Origin: Chitinispirillum alkaliphilum
GTDB lineage: Bacteria; Fibrobacterota; Chitinivibrionia; Chitinivibrionales; Chitinispirillaceae
Reading direction: 5' to 3'
Assembly (NCBI GenBank): GCA_001045525.1
Contig: LDWW01000002.1
Location: 186,001 to 250,000, forward strand
Length of the DNA: 64,000 bases
The notes beneath the pieces are model-generated. The model did not search any database and was not told where the DNA came from. It worked only from the letters and a program-made list of their open reading frames with translations. Below, one piece after another: positions 46,101-54,113 of this stretch. Each line of letters starts with the position of its first letter. Position 1 is the first letter of the stretch. Both the position numbers and the translations under genes were made by a program.

Positions 46101-48046
46101 ATAAGCTGTTCGTTGCTCTCCCTTAACTGCTTTTGCGCTTTCTTTCTCTGAGTTACATCTATGGCAGATGTAAGGATATACCTGTTACCATTTATGTTGA
46201 GTATTTCAGCGGAAAATATCACATCGAGCTTGTACCCGTGACGGCTGTTGATCTGGGTATCTTCAGAATATATGCGCTCTTCAGTTTCAAGCCTGTGTTT
46301 TGCAGTTTTACGAAACTCAGAAGATATTATTCCAAGTTCTGCGGAAGAATGTCCTATAAGCTCTTCCCGGGAATATCCGGTGAGTCTGCAGAACGTATCA
46401 TTTACCTCAATAAAAATACCCTCATCGTAAGTTGAAAATGATAACATTACCGGGCTGCTGCGAAAAACCTTTGAAAATCTGTCTTCACTTTCTCGCAATG
46501 CATTCTCTGCAGCTTTTCTCTCCCGTATGTCCACCCCCACACCCACCAGACGACCATCCGCAAGTTTGCTATAAGCCCACGAGCTGTGAATGATATCACC
46601 GTTTTTCCCAAACATTTGCAAATCTTTGAATCCGGGTAGCGAAGAGTGCATGTGCCTGAAAGCCATTGCTCTGTAATGAGGATCCGGATAAAGCATCTCC
46701 ATCATGCTTCCATTGACAATGTCATCATTGGTCCATTGGGTAATCTGCTCAAAGGCCCTGTTTACCTTCTCATTGCCACTTTCTGGGTCATGGATCGTAA
46801 TCATTACAGGAATACTGTCTATAATAGTCTGCAACAGCTGGTTTTGCCTGTTGTATTGCTGAAGAAGCTTTTTATGTTCCGTAAAATCACGCCAGGCACT
46901 TATCCCTCCGGTCACATTCCCGTCTTCATCCCGGATAGGCCCGGCATTAACTGAGAGTATTTTGGTGACTCCATCAGATTTCAACATCATTTCATAATTT
47001 TCAAATTTTGTCCCGGTATCGACAGCTTTAGAAAGCGGAAGATCGTTTGTATTATGAAGTTTCTGGCCATCAGGCCAGTAAACATCAAGCATTTTAAGCC
47101 GTCTGTTCTCATCTGTTCCACAAAGCAGACTTATGTCGATATTTAATATCTTACACATGTAACTGCTTGCAGCAATAATCCGATGTTCCTTGTCAGAAAT
47201 CATTATCCCCTCAGGAATAAACTCCATTATGGCATCAAGCTGTGAAGACTTTTCCTCCAACTCCTGACGAGACTTGGTCAGTTCAGTAATGTCATTGCCA
47301 TCAATAAGTATCTCCGAAACCTCACCGGCTTCATCATAAATTGCCTTCGCACTCCAGGTAAACCAGATTTTTAAACCGTCTTTTCGCACCCCCTCATTCT
47401 CATTTGCATAATACTTATCCGGTTCAGAAAACATGCCTCGACAAAAATGTGAATTATCCCTGCCTTTTGAATCGATACAGGGGATTATCTTACCAACAAA
47501 CGGCTCACCCATTACCTCCTGACGAGTATAGCCAAATATTTTCTCGCTGAAACTGTTAAAGAAAGTGATCCTTCCCTCATTATTAACTCCGATAATTATG
47601 CTGTTTAGCCCTTCAACAAACTTTCGGTACTTTTCCTCTGACCTGGCAAATCTCTTTTGGGCCAAAGTTTCTGATGTGACATCCTTTATAGCCAAAAGAA
47701 TATACTCAGGTTCCCCGGGCAGTCTCTTCAGTCGCCTTCCGTTAAAAACCAACGCACGCTCTCCAATTTCACCAAACCTGTGTTTTATCTGATAACCTTC
47801 AAAGGTGTGATTCCGGGTGATTACCTCTTCAAGCAGATGACGTAACCGGGGAATATTCCACTGCCCGTTGCCAAGATCGTATATCAGTTTTCCCTCAGTT
47901 TCATCTGCTGATACCTCAAATTGAGAATAGAAGGCCCGGTTGGCACTAACCACATGAAGAGTCCCATCGAGAACAATAAGCGATTCCCCAATGGTCTCAA
48001 CGATACTCTGAGCCAAAATAAGTCCATCTTCTCCTCTTAAATCCAT
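43139..48046 (-). CDS. Soluble multi-PAS sensor histidine kinase (about eleven PAS domains)
   Basis: A 1635-residue kinase with no transmembrane helix or signal peptide. I count about eleven PAS/PAC units in tandem from residue 8 to about 1400. Recurrent marks are FFNSFSEKIFGYTRQEVMG, FIEVNDTFCRLTGYSREELIG, YFNSRWYEFTG and WIDVNTAFCDMLGYSADELKA. The kinase core has H1427 in FSYSVSHDLRNPLSVIGNF and the ATPase motifs NLLRNAWKFT, VKDNGVGFDM and GTGVGLSIVQRV. It is probably a cytoplasmic sensor of redox, light or small ligands; which PAS domains hold a cofactor is unclear. No response regulator is adjacent. Confidence 0.93.
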   Translation of the reverse strand: MDLRGEDGLILAQSIVETIGESLIVLDGTLHVVSANRAFYSQFEVSADETEGKLIYDLGNGQWNIPRLRHLLEEVITRNHTFEGYQIKHRFGEIGERALVFNGRRLKRLPGEPEYILLAIKDVTSETLAQKRFARSEEKYRKFVEGLNSIIIGVNNEGRITFFNSFSEKIFGYTRQEVMGEPFVGKIIPCIDSKGRDNSHFCRGMFSEPDKYYANENEGVRKDGLKIWFTWSAKAIYDEAGEVSEILIDGNDITELTKSRQELEEKSSQLDAIMEFIPEGIMISDKEHRIIAASSYMCKILNIDISLLCGTDENRRLKMLDVYWPDGQKLHNTNDLPLSKAVDTGTKFENYEMMLKSDGVTKILSVNAGPIRDEDGNVTGGISAWRDFTEHKKLLQQYNRQNQLLQTIIDSIPVMITIHDPESGNEKVNRAFEQITQWTNDDIVNGSMMEMLYPDPHYRAMAFRHMHSSLPGFKDLQMFGKNGDIIHSSWAYSKLADGRLVGVGVDIRERKAAENALRESEDRFSKVFRSSPVMLSFSTYDEGIFIEVNDTFCRLTGYSREELIGHSSAELGIISSEFRKTAKHRLETEERIYSEDTQINSRHGYKLDVIFSAEILNINGNRYILTSAIDVTQRKKAQKQLRESNEQLIRVLESIPDAFVSFDHKLRYTYVNNTAEKLQKIGRERLLGRNVREVYSDKESYKTIRHYENILKTRKPETFTSYHSGFDIWVEVRAFPTPDGISVFYRDVSERIKAEKALEESEFQFRQLAEVLPQLVWVTRPDGYHEYFNSRWYEFTGTKPGETSGELWANLLHPDDYQRTLEVWNNCLKTGTPYEIEYRFRRASDNTYHWFIGRAFPVRNEQGKITRWFGTSTYINDLKVVQQRLKEIEERYHLVNRATHDIIWDWNLLTNQFEWNEAIESVTKKNRNEMPATADSWYEHIHPLDKDRVLTSIHQSISRGQDFWSSEYRFGPIGGPYREFLDRGHIARDENGRAYRMIGSMLDLTERKHFEEALRANEQRYSALFNNKTFGIAHCKTIVNEQGKPVDYSVIQINEAYTELLGVEKKDVEGKRVTEVFPGIEEFYFDFIGNYGKVALEGGDMQFEVNFEYAKKWLYIYAYSPAHMEFVAIFTDITDRKQAEKELRNERELLQTILSTLPVGLFIAEPDGKILEVNPAGCDIWGGAVQKAETISEYSGFTGYHPDTGKQLKPQEWPLARAVQEGETVKGEIIDIRRLDGTPATILAIAAPIRDPEGRIIRAVEVNQDITGLKLAGQELRKSEEKFRAIFEQAGVGIGRVRFDDARWIDVNTAFCDMLGYSADELKATPWPEITHPEDIDLDLVPFKQMAAGDLESYSVEKRFIHKKGHHVWARLTLSLVNDEQGRPDYEIAIIEDITERKKAEAELKSRTGELAAANKDLEAFSYSVSHDLRNPLSVIGNFSEFVLEDYSDNLDAQGQDFLRRIADSVKKMQQLIDDMLSLSRIGRHKLERENVNLSLLVWEHLNELKELESHRKTEFLVQENVHAYADPRMIHVAIENLLRNAWKFTSKRSLTRIEFGMMQIEGKTVFYVKDNGVGFDMQFAQKIFEPFKRVHTEKEFSGTGVGLSIVQRVISRHGGNVWAEGEPDRGATFYFTLQ

Positions 48047-48458
48047 TTAGTTGACTCTCCTCAATGAGAGATTTGTACCGCCAAACACTTTTTTTACTGC
48101 CTGGGATTGTTCTGTAAAAAAGATGCAAAACAGGTGCCTTGTTCAGAGGGGTGTGGCTTTGCAGCCTCATCAATACTCCACTCAGCTCTAACCACACAAA
48201 AAAAAAGCGGTAACGCTTTCTTCTGAACCTGCACTTAATCATATTAGTTATAGCACCAGGTGAACAATTGCAGAAATTGCCCGGTGATCTGTTTTCCTTT
48301 TCTCAAGTTCAGCCTGCGTCGTCATATTCTCACACATTCTCAAATTTCGCTCTTTTCAAGGCAAAATCTCTCATTTATGCTTTACCAGGCAGCCGGTACA
48401 GTTTTTATACAGCACAAGCCACTGATTATCTGAATTTCACGCAACAAAGAGGTGACCA
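48047..48458. promoter_or_regulatory. 410-bp divergent spacer between the PAS kinase and korA
   Basis: Both flanking genes start outward, so both promoters lie here. I see no gene, no RNA motif and no clear operator. The korA ribosome site AGAGGTGACC is at its right end. Confidence 0.4.
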
Positions 48459-50201
48459 ATGACAGATAAGCATGATGAAACCACAGAAACAGCAAGCAGC
48501 GGATACCAAACTCCTCATCCAGAGGGGATTTCAATTGTACTTGCCGGAGGAGCAGGTCATGGTATCCAGTCAATAGAAGCGATACTTGTAAATGTTCTTA
48601 AAAAGGACGGGTATCATGTTTTCGCCACAAAAGAGTACATGTCCCGCATACGGGGAGGGGTTAACTCGACTCAGATCCGGGTATCAGAGAAGCCAGTTAG
48701 GAGCTATGTGGAGGGTACCGATATCTTTATCCCCCTTGACCAGGCATCATACGAGCGGTGTAAAAAGAATTTAAAATCCACTACTGCAGTTTTGGCTGAT
48801 GCATCAAAACTCCAAGCTCCAAATACTATAGATATACCGTTTGAAAAGGTAGCTTCCGAATCTGGCAATCCTCTGTTTGCCAACACAGTTTCAGCTGGTG
48901 TGATATGCGGAATACTTGACGTCTCTCAAGAGATTCTCTATGAGTATATCACAACAGTATTCAGCAAAAAAGGTGATGATGTGGTTAACGGTAATATCAA
49001 AGCTGCCCAAAGTGGATATCTCACAGGCAGCCAGCTTAAACAGAGCGTCAGATTGACTTTCAATACAATCAAAAAAAACAAACCAACTCAAAGCCTTCTG
49101 CTCTCCGGTACCGAGGCCGTTACCTTCGGAGCTCTTGCGGGAGGCTGTGACTCCTGCTTTGCCTACCCCATGACACCGTCCACAGGAGTGTTTACACAAA
49201 TGGCTTCCTTTGCAGAGAGAGCTGGTGTGGCAGTCGAACAGGTTGAAGATGAAATTGGAGTTGTCAATATGGCACTCGGTGCGTGGTATGCGGGAGCCAG
49301 ACCTCTTGTGTCAACATCTGGAGGTGGATTTGCACTTATGACAGAAGGAATATCTCTTGCCGGGATGATTGAGTCACCACTTGTTATACATCTGGCACAG
49401 CGTCCGGGACCAGCCACAGGACTCCCCACAAGAACAGAGCAGGGCGATCTGAACCTTGCACTTTACGCAGGGCATGGTGTTTTCCCCCGAATAATCCTGG
49501 CCCCCGGCGATACGGAGCAGGCTTTCGAACTATCGGCACAGGCATTCACACTGGCGGATCAATACCAGGTCCCGGTTTTTATCCTGACCGACCAATACTT
49601 TGTAGATACCTACTATGATATCCCTCAAATCAGAACTGAAAACATAAAGACAGAACGATTCATAACAGAAACAACAAAAGATTACAAACGATACACCCTG
49701 ACCGAAGACGGCTTCTCGCCCCGCGGCATACCGGGATTTGGATCCGGCCTTGTCTGCACCGATTCAGACGAACATGATCAAAGCGCCCGTATTACCGAAG
49801 AGCTTGATGATATCGCTTTGGAAATGAAAAACAAAAGATATAAGAAATTCGATTCAGTAAAGGAAAATGCATTACCTCCTGTTCTAATTGGAGAGGAAAA
49901 CTATTCGCGCCTGATTGTGGGCTGGGGTTCTGTATATAATACTGTAATCGAAGCTATGTCAATTATTGACAACAGCCAAACAGCTTTTCTCTTTTTTCCA
50001 CAACTCTACCCCATCCACCATTCGGCTTCAGAATTACTCCAAAAAGCATCCACCGTTATTGCGGTTGAAAACAATCAGACAGCACAGTTTGCCCAGTTGC
50101 TGACAAAGGAAACCGGTGTGGGGATAGACTGCAAAATCCTTAAATACAACGGCATGCCTTTTTCGGTTGAAGAGGTCGCAGAAGCGCTAAACCAAGGATA
50201 A
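48459..50201 (+). CDS. korA: 2-oxoacid:ferredoxin oxidoreductase, fused gamma-alpha subunit
   Basis: A 580-residue subunit of the enzyme that oxidises 2-oxoacids to acyl-CoA with ferredoxin. The N-terminal gamma domain (about 20-190) has GGAGHGIQSIEAIL and YMSRIRGGVNSTQIRVS. The alpha (pyrimidine-binding) domain begins near 205 with GTEAVTFGALAGGCDSCFAYPMTPSTG and EQVEDEIGVVNMALGAWYAGARPLVSTSGGGFALM. This gamma-alpha fusion is the usual two-subunit form acting on 2-oxoglutarate or on branched-chain or other oxoacids. The sequence does not settle which. The beta subunit follows 25 bases downstream. Confidence 0.93.
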   Translation: MTDKHDETTETASSGYQTPHPEGISIVLAGGAGHGIQSIEAILVNVLKKDGYHVFATKEYMSRIRGGVNSTQIRVSEKPVRSYVEGTDIFIPLDQASYERCKKNLKSTTAVLADASKLQAPNTIDIPFEKVASESGNPLFANTVSAGVICGILDVSQEILYEYITTVFSKKGDDVVNGNIKAAQSGYLTGSQLKQSVRLTFNTIKKNKPTQSLLLSGTEAVTFGALAGGCDSCFAYPMTPSTGVFTQMASFAERAGVAVEQVEDEIGVVNMALGAWYAGARPLVSTSGGGFALMTEGISLAGMIESPLVIHLAQRPGPATGLPTRTEQGDLNLALYAGHGVFPRIILAPGDTEQAFELSAQAFTLADQYQVPVFILTDQYFVDTYYDIPQIRTENIKTERFITETTKDYKRYTLTEDGFSPRGIPGFGSGLVCTDSDEHDQSARITEELDDIALEMKNKRYKKFDSVKENALPPVLIGEENYSRLIVGWGSVYNTVIEAMSIIDNSQTAFLFFPQLYPIHHSASELLQKASTVIAVENNQTAQFAQLLTKETGVGIDCKILKYNGMPFSVEEVAEALNQG

Positions 50202-50226
50202 ACAAGACCACTAAGAGAGGAAAACA

Positions 50227-51084
50227 ATGGATAGCACATTTGAATACAAAACAGATATTGCATGGTGTCAGGGATGCGGAAATTTTGGTTTGCGTAAAAT
50301 TGTTATCAATGCACTTGAGGAGCTTGAAATTGAAAAAGAAAAGCTGGTATTTGTCTCCGGAATCGGACAGGCCGCAAAATCTCCCCAATACCTTGATGTC
50401 AATTACTTCAATGGTTTGCACGGAAGAGCTCTTCCTCCGGCTGCGGGGATTAAAGCTGCAAACCCCAACCTGATCGTTGTTGTCGAGAGCGGTGATGGCG
50501 ATATGTATGGAGAGGGCGGAAACCACTTCATTCACGCAATAAGACGCAATCCGGATATTACGGTTATTGTGCACAACAACATGGTGTACGGACTTACCAA
50601 AGGACAGGCCTCACCAACAACACCCAAAGGGATGAAAACCCCGGTGCAGACATCGGGAGTTTTTGAGGAACCCATAAACCCACTCGCTATGGCCATATCA
50701 CTCGACGCATCCTTTGTGGCAAGAGGCTCAGTGGGTGAATTCAAATTGACTAAAGATATAATAAAAAAAGCAATAACCCACAGAGGTTTCAGCCTTGTTG
50801 ATGTGTTTCAGGCTTGCGTAACGTTCAATAAAATCAACACCCATGCATGGTTCAAAAAAAACACCTATTCCCTTGATGATTCCCATGATCCCACCGACAG
50901 AAACAAAGCGTTCGAGCTCAGTCTTCAATCCTCACCATGGCCACTGGGAATTTTCTATAAAAATGAGCACAAACCCATCTTTGAAGAAGAACTTGCAGTA
51001 TACAGAAACGGAGATAAGACCCCTCTATACAAAAGAACAAGGGATCCGAAGATCATTGATTCACTCCTGCAACAAAAAATTTAA
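50227..51084 (+). CDS. korB: 2-oxoacid:ferredoxin oxidoreductase beta subunit
   Basis: A 285-residue thiamine diphosphate and iron-sulfur subunit. It has the cluster cysteines in WCQGCGNFG (about 14-22), the substrate loop [18 protein letters not shown], the ThDP motif [21 protein letters not shown] (GDG through N) and [31 protein letters not shown] precedes the ATG. It works with the upstream fused subunit. No separate ferredoxin-type delta subunit is seen. The transcript ends at a strong hairpin downstream. Confidence 0.94.
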   Translation: MDSTFEYKTDIAWCQGCGNFGLRKIVINALEELEIEKEKLVFVSGIGQAAKSPQYLDVNYFNGLHGRALPPAAGIKAANPNLIVVVESGDGDMYGEGGNHFIHAIRRNPDITVIVHNNMVYGLTKGQASPTTPKGMKTPVQTSGVFEEPINPLAMAISLDASFVARGSVGEFKLTKDIIKKAITHRGFSLVDVFQACVTFNKINTHAWFKKNTYSLDDSHDPTDRNKAFELSLQSSPWPLGIFYKNEHKPIFEEELAVYRNGDKTPLYKRTRDPKIIDSLLQQKI

Positions 51085-51127
51085 TACACCCAGAGCCGGA
51101 TAACCATTGCCTAATGTGGCACTAAGT

Positions 51128-51167
51128 ATGACAAAACCAAGGCAACACTGGTTTTGTCATCCTTTTT
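51128..51167 (+). terminator. Rho-independent terminator of korAB
   Basis: A perfect 12-bp stem (ATGACAAAACCA with TGGTTTTGTCAT, 9-base loop) is followed by CCTTTTTC on the plus strand, 44 bases after the korB stop. Confidence 0.85.
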
Positions 51168-51211
51168 CAAGAGAGAGCTCCCACCTCATCAACACATAAA
51201 TCAAGTAAAAC

Positions 51212-51247
51212 AAAAAAAAGCCCCTGATGAAAAATCACCAGAGGCTT
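51212..51247 (-). terminator. Rho-independent terminator of the tmRNA gene
   Basis: A 13-bp stem (AAGCCTCTGGTGA with TCATCAGGGGCTT, one mismatch-type pair) is followed by eight Ts on the minus strand, about 40 bases after the tmRNA 3' end. Confidence 0.85.
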
Positions 51248-51286
51248 CTCCATTCAGTCGCTCCCCGCAAAGCTCCGAGCGCAGAA

Positions 51287-51639
51287 TGGTGGAGGTGAGG
51301 GGAATTGAACCCCTGTCCGAGGGACAATTAACATGAACCGCTACATGCTTAGTCTGCCTTTTAATCTCATCTCCACTGACGCCAACAGACAGGCTTCAGA
51401 GAAGACCAGAACCTTTATCTTACTCCCAGACCGGTTCATTCTGAGAGCCAGCATCCTAATTTGCCCGGCTACGTACGGATGCGCTCCGCAGACGAGTTGC
51501 CGCTTTTAATTAAGCAGCCATTGCGTAAGAATGATCTTCGGCAATTATAGTTTTTATCGGATGATTTACGAGGCCAACCGATAATCCTCGGCATGCTGTC
51601 CAATGCCTTTCATCTCCCGTCGAAAACCAGTACACCCCC
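51287..51639 (-). ncRNA. ssrA: Transfer-messenger RNA (tmRNA)
   Basis: A 353-base tmRNA that rescues stalled ribosomes. The tRNA-like ends are clear: 5' GGGGGTG pairs with 3' CACCTCC before an encoded ACCA. The T arm reads GGGGTTCAATTCCCC, and the 5' part has the conserved GGTTTTCGACGGG. The tag frame is at 51510-51542 on the minus strand. It reads Ala-Glu-Asp-His-Ser-Tyr-Ala-Met-Ala-Ala then TAA, with the usual small hydrophobic degradation end. The region in between holds the pseudoknots. A longer frame over this gene is a by-product of the tag frame, not a protein gene. Confidence 0.97.
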
Positions 51640-51659
51640 TTAAGTGTTTTTCCACTGCC

Positions 51660-51688
51660 AAGATAAGTATCGCAATATAGAATTACAA
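51660..51688 (-). promoter_or_regulatory. Predicted promoter of ssrA
   Basis: On the minus strand TTGTAA and TATCTT are separated by 17 bases. The -10 box lies 20 bases before the mature 5' end, which leaves room for a short trimmed precursor. Confidence 0.45.
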
Positions 51689-51911
51689 AATAATAAAAAC
51701 CTTTGGCGCAATGAGTACAAACTTGCACCTGAGATAAATAATTTCTATAAACATTACGGTTTTTAGGGGGCAATATTTTAAATAACACAAATATTTTGAG
51801 AGGTAAAGCCTGCACAGCCCCCTTTTTTTAACTTCCTGCAGTCAGTACGTTTTTTTCCACCCCGGGAAGGGGCGCGCTTATAAATAACGGATTATACTAA
51901 GAATGTTATGC

Positions 51912-52907
51912 TTATGCACTCTCTCTTATTATGAACTTTGTCTGCAGCTCTTTGTGTTTAATCCCCACTTCCCTTCCCTCTATTTTATCCACAATCATAT
52001 TGATTGCATAATCCCCCATCTCCAGTTTTGGCTGACGTACAGTTGTAAGGGCAGGCTCAATCACTTCCGCTGCCGGCAAGTCATCATAGCCAACGACCGC
52101 CAGATCCTCAGGGACAATTACCCCTCTTCTCTTAGCCTCTTTAACAATGCCAATTGCCACCATGTCTCCAGCGGGAACAAACACAGCAGTAACTCTTGGC
52201 TGAGCTTCATTGATTCTTTTAAAAACATCGATTCCGGAATCCATCACGTCGTCATCCACCTCATAGACGAGCTCGGACCTAAACGGTATTCCCCGCTTCT
52301 CCAGGGAGAGTTTGTAGCCAGAGAGCCTCTCCTGTGTGGGCAATCCCTGCTTGTTTGAGGTAACACATGCAACGGAGCGGTGTCCCTTTTCGATAAGATA
52401 ATCTGTAGCATCCATCGCCCCCCGCTCGTTGTTTACGTATACCGAATCGAGGCGGTCACATTTTCTTGCCACCACTATGCTTGGTATACTCTCTTCGACA
52501 AAGACGTTAAGATCCTCATCTGTGACAGTAGAGCTGATAAGTATGACCCCATCGATTCTTCGCTCTCTTGCCAGACGCTGAAAGAGCTGAGATTCACTTT
52601 CTTTCTGCCCGATAGTGTCGAAGAGCTGCACGGTATATTCAATATCACGGTTTGTGCTTTTTATACCCTGCAAAACCCTTACAACAAAGGAGGATGCCAG
52701 ATTCGGGACAATTACCCCGATTGAATTTGATTTTCTGGTAGCAAGCCCCCGTGCGATGACGTTAGGGTAGTAGTTTAAATCCTTGGCGATTTTGAGCACC
52801 TTTTTACGGGTGGCTTCAGATATATTAGGCTTGTTGTTGATAACCATGGATACTGTAGCGGAGGTTACCCCGGCTCTCTGAGCAATGTCCTTTAATGTCA
52901 CAGTCAT
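51912..52907 (-). CDS. LacI-family transcription regulator
   Basis: A 331-residue regulator. The N-terminal helix-turn-helix and hinge (about 1-60) match LacI/PurR: VTLKDIAQRAGVTSATVSMVINNKPNISEATRKKV, then NYYPNVIARGLATRKSNSIGVIVP. A periplasmic-binding-protein-like ligand domain follows, with VVGYDDLPAAEVIEPALTTVRQP. Members usually repress sugar or nucleoside genes and bind a sugar or purine. The neighbours do not show the regulon, and no sugar operon is adjacent. AAGGTGG precedes the ATG. The DUF5683-like gene lies 40 bases upstream on the same strand and may be co-transcribed with it. Confidence 0.93.
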   Translation of the reverse strand: MTVTLKDIAQRAGVTSATVSMVINNKPNISEATRKKVLKIAKDLNYYPNVIARGLATRKSNSIGVIVPNLASSFVVRVLQGIKSTNRDIEYTVQLFDTIGQKESESQLFQRLARERRIDGVILISSTVTDEDLNVFVEESIPSIVVARKCDRLDSVYVNNERGAMDATDYLIEKGHRSVACVTSNKQGLPTQERLSGYKLSLEKRGIPFRSELVYEVDDDVMDSGIDVFKRINEAQPRVTAVFVPAGDMVAIGIVKEAKRRGVIVPEDLAVVGYDDLPAAEVIEPALTTVRQPKLEMGDYAINMIVDKIEGREVGIKHKELQTKFIIRESA

Positions 52908-52947
52908 AAAGCACCACCTTATTATATTGATACAGAGCGTTCAACCC

Positions 52948-53895
52948 CTATAAATCAAAAGAGAAGGATAAGGCTACATGTTCTGAACTCAGAGCCAAAT
53001 CCGGTAAAATTCTGGTCTTTTCAGGAAAATCACTTAGATGCGCATCCACCACCGCATCGACAATCGAGTAGAGATAGAAAAAAAGCGAGTACCACAAGTA
53101 AGTATTTCTGTTTGAGAAGGCCGAGTCATATCTGCCCTTCCAGTACCTTAAAAATTCTGAACTGAACATGTTTTCATCGCTGTTAGGGTTCTGCATAATA
53201 CTGTATTGCCTCGAAGCATCTCTCATGAGCCGGTGATAGTTGTATGCTGTGAGGCCCAAAGAGACCTGGGTCATAATCATCAGTCCCGCCTTGGAGTATG
53301 AGCCGTTATAGATTTGCCCCAATCCAAGTCCAGGGATTGCGGCCAGTCCTGCAGCCATTGCCGGGTCTCTGTTTACTTCATGAGTAAGGATCCCGGAATG
53401 CTCAAGAGCATCAAGTACACTGAACACATACCCTCCCCCCATCCAGCTTAAAGCGTTATAGGAGCGAAACCTTGCCTCCCGGGATTGAAACTGAGCCTGA
53501 GAGGTAAGGATTGAATAGTATACCTGCCCGTTTCTTGCCTGAGTAAGGGCGGATTCATCCAGTCCTGTATTGTTCTGCAGCTCTTTATAGAAATTAACCG
53601 AATCCCTCAGGAGGTCAGCCCTTCTATCCCGGGTTCTGGCTTCTCTGGCCCAGTGATATGCTATTCCGCCCGTAACAGCTTCAAACGCAAGAACTGTACC
53701 ACCCTTGAGATATTGAGCGTTATAGAACTGCCCCCCTCCAGGTACAAGAAGGGAAAAAAACACCCCTTTTGACCCATCACCCTCCAGGGCTTGGGGTAAA
53801 GCAGTATCACTAAGCCCCATCTCTTCAGCTCCCAAAAACGAGGGCAGAAAAATAAGAGCGCACAAAACAAGCCTTATAATAGTTCTCTTTTCCAT
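52948..53895 (-). CDS. DUF5683-like envelope protein
   Basis: A 315-residue protein with a signal peptide (about 1-23). Two copies of the PGxGQxYNxxYxKGG motif are visible: VPGGGQFYNAQYLKGG near 51 and IPGLGLGQIYNGSYSKAGL near 188. Each is followed by a hydrophobic helix. This fits the DUF5683 family of probable membrane proteins found in FCB-group bacteria. A short Arg-rich linker (ARTRDRRADLLRD) separates the halves. The function is unknown. It precedes the LacI regulator by 40 bases. Confidence 0.7.
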   Translation of the reverse strand: MEKRTIIRLVLCALIFLPSFLGAEEMGLSDTALPQALEGDGSKGVFFSLLVPGGGQFYNAQYLKGGTVLAFEAVTGGIAYHWAREARTRDRRADLLRDSVNFYKELQNNTGLDESALTQARNGQVYYSILTSQAQFQSREARFRSYNALSWMGGGYVFSVLDALEHSGILTHEVNRDPAMAAGLAAIPGLGLGQIYNGSYSKAGLMIMTQVSLGLTAYNYHRLMRDASRQYSIMQNPNSDENMFSSEFLRYWKGRYDSAFSNRNTYLWYSLFFYLYSIVDAVVDAHLSDFPEKTRILPDLALSSEHVALSFSFDL

Positions 53896-54113
53896 TTAAT
53901 CCCTTAAATATAATAAGTGGCAGATTAGGTTTTCCAATTACAAAAAAAAACTGACCCTATTCACTACGTCAGGGAAAAAATTATATTTCAACACGCTTCA
54001 ATTAAGTTAAATCTTGTAATTAAAAATTAATTTTTCAGTTTTTTTGGCGATTATTCAAGCCAAGCAAAAAAATTCTCATCACACATAGGGCATATTTCAA
54101 CCGGAGGTGATCT

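Noticed and set aside
51510-51815. A frame of about 101 codons on the minus strand over the tmRNA region
   Set aside because: It is the tmRNA tag frame read upstream into the tRNA-like part; the RNA evidence is decisive.
51857-51874. CCCCGGGAAGGGG palindrome as a terminator for the LacI-type gene
   Set aside because: On the minus strand it is followed by a run of As rather than Ts, so it does not fit a terminator for that gene.
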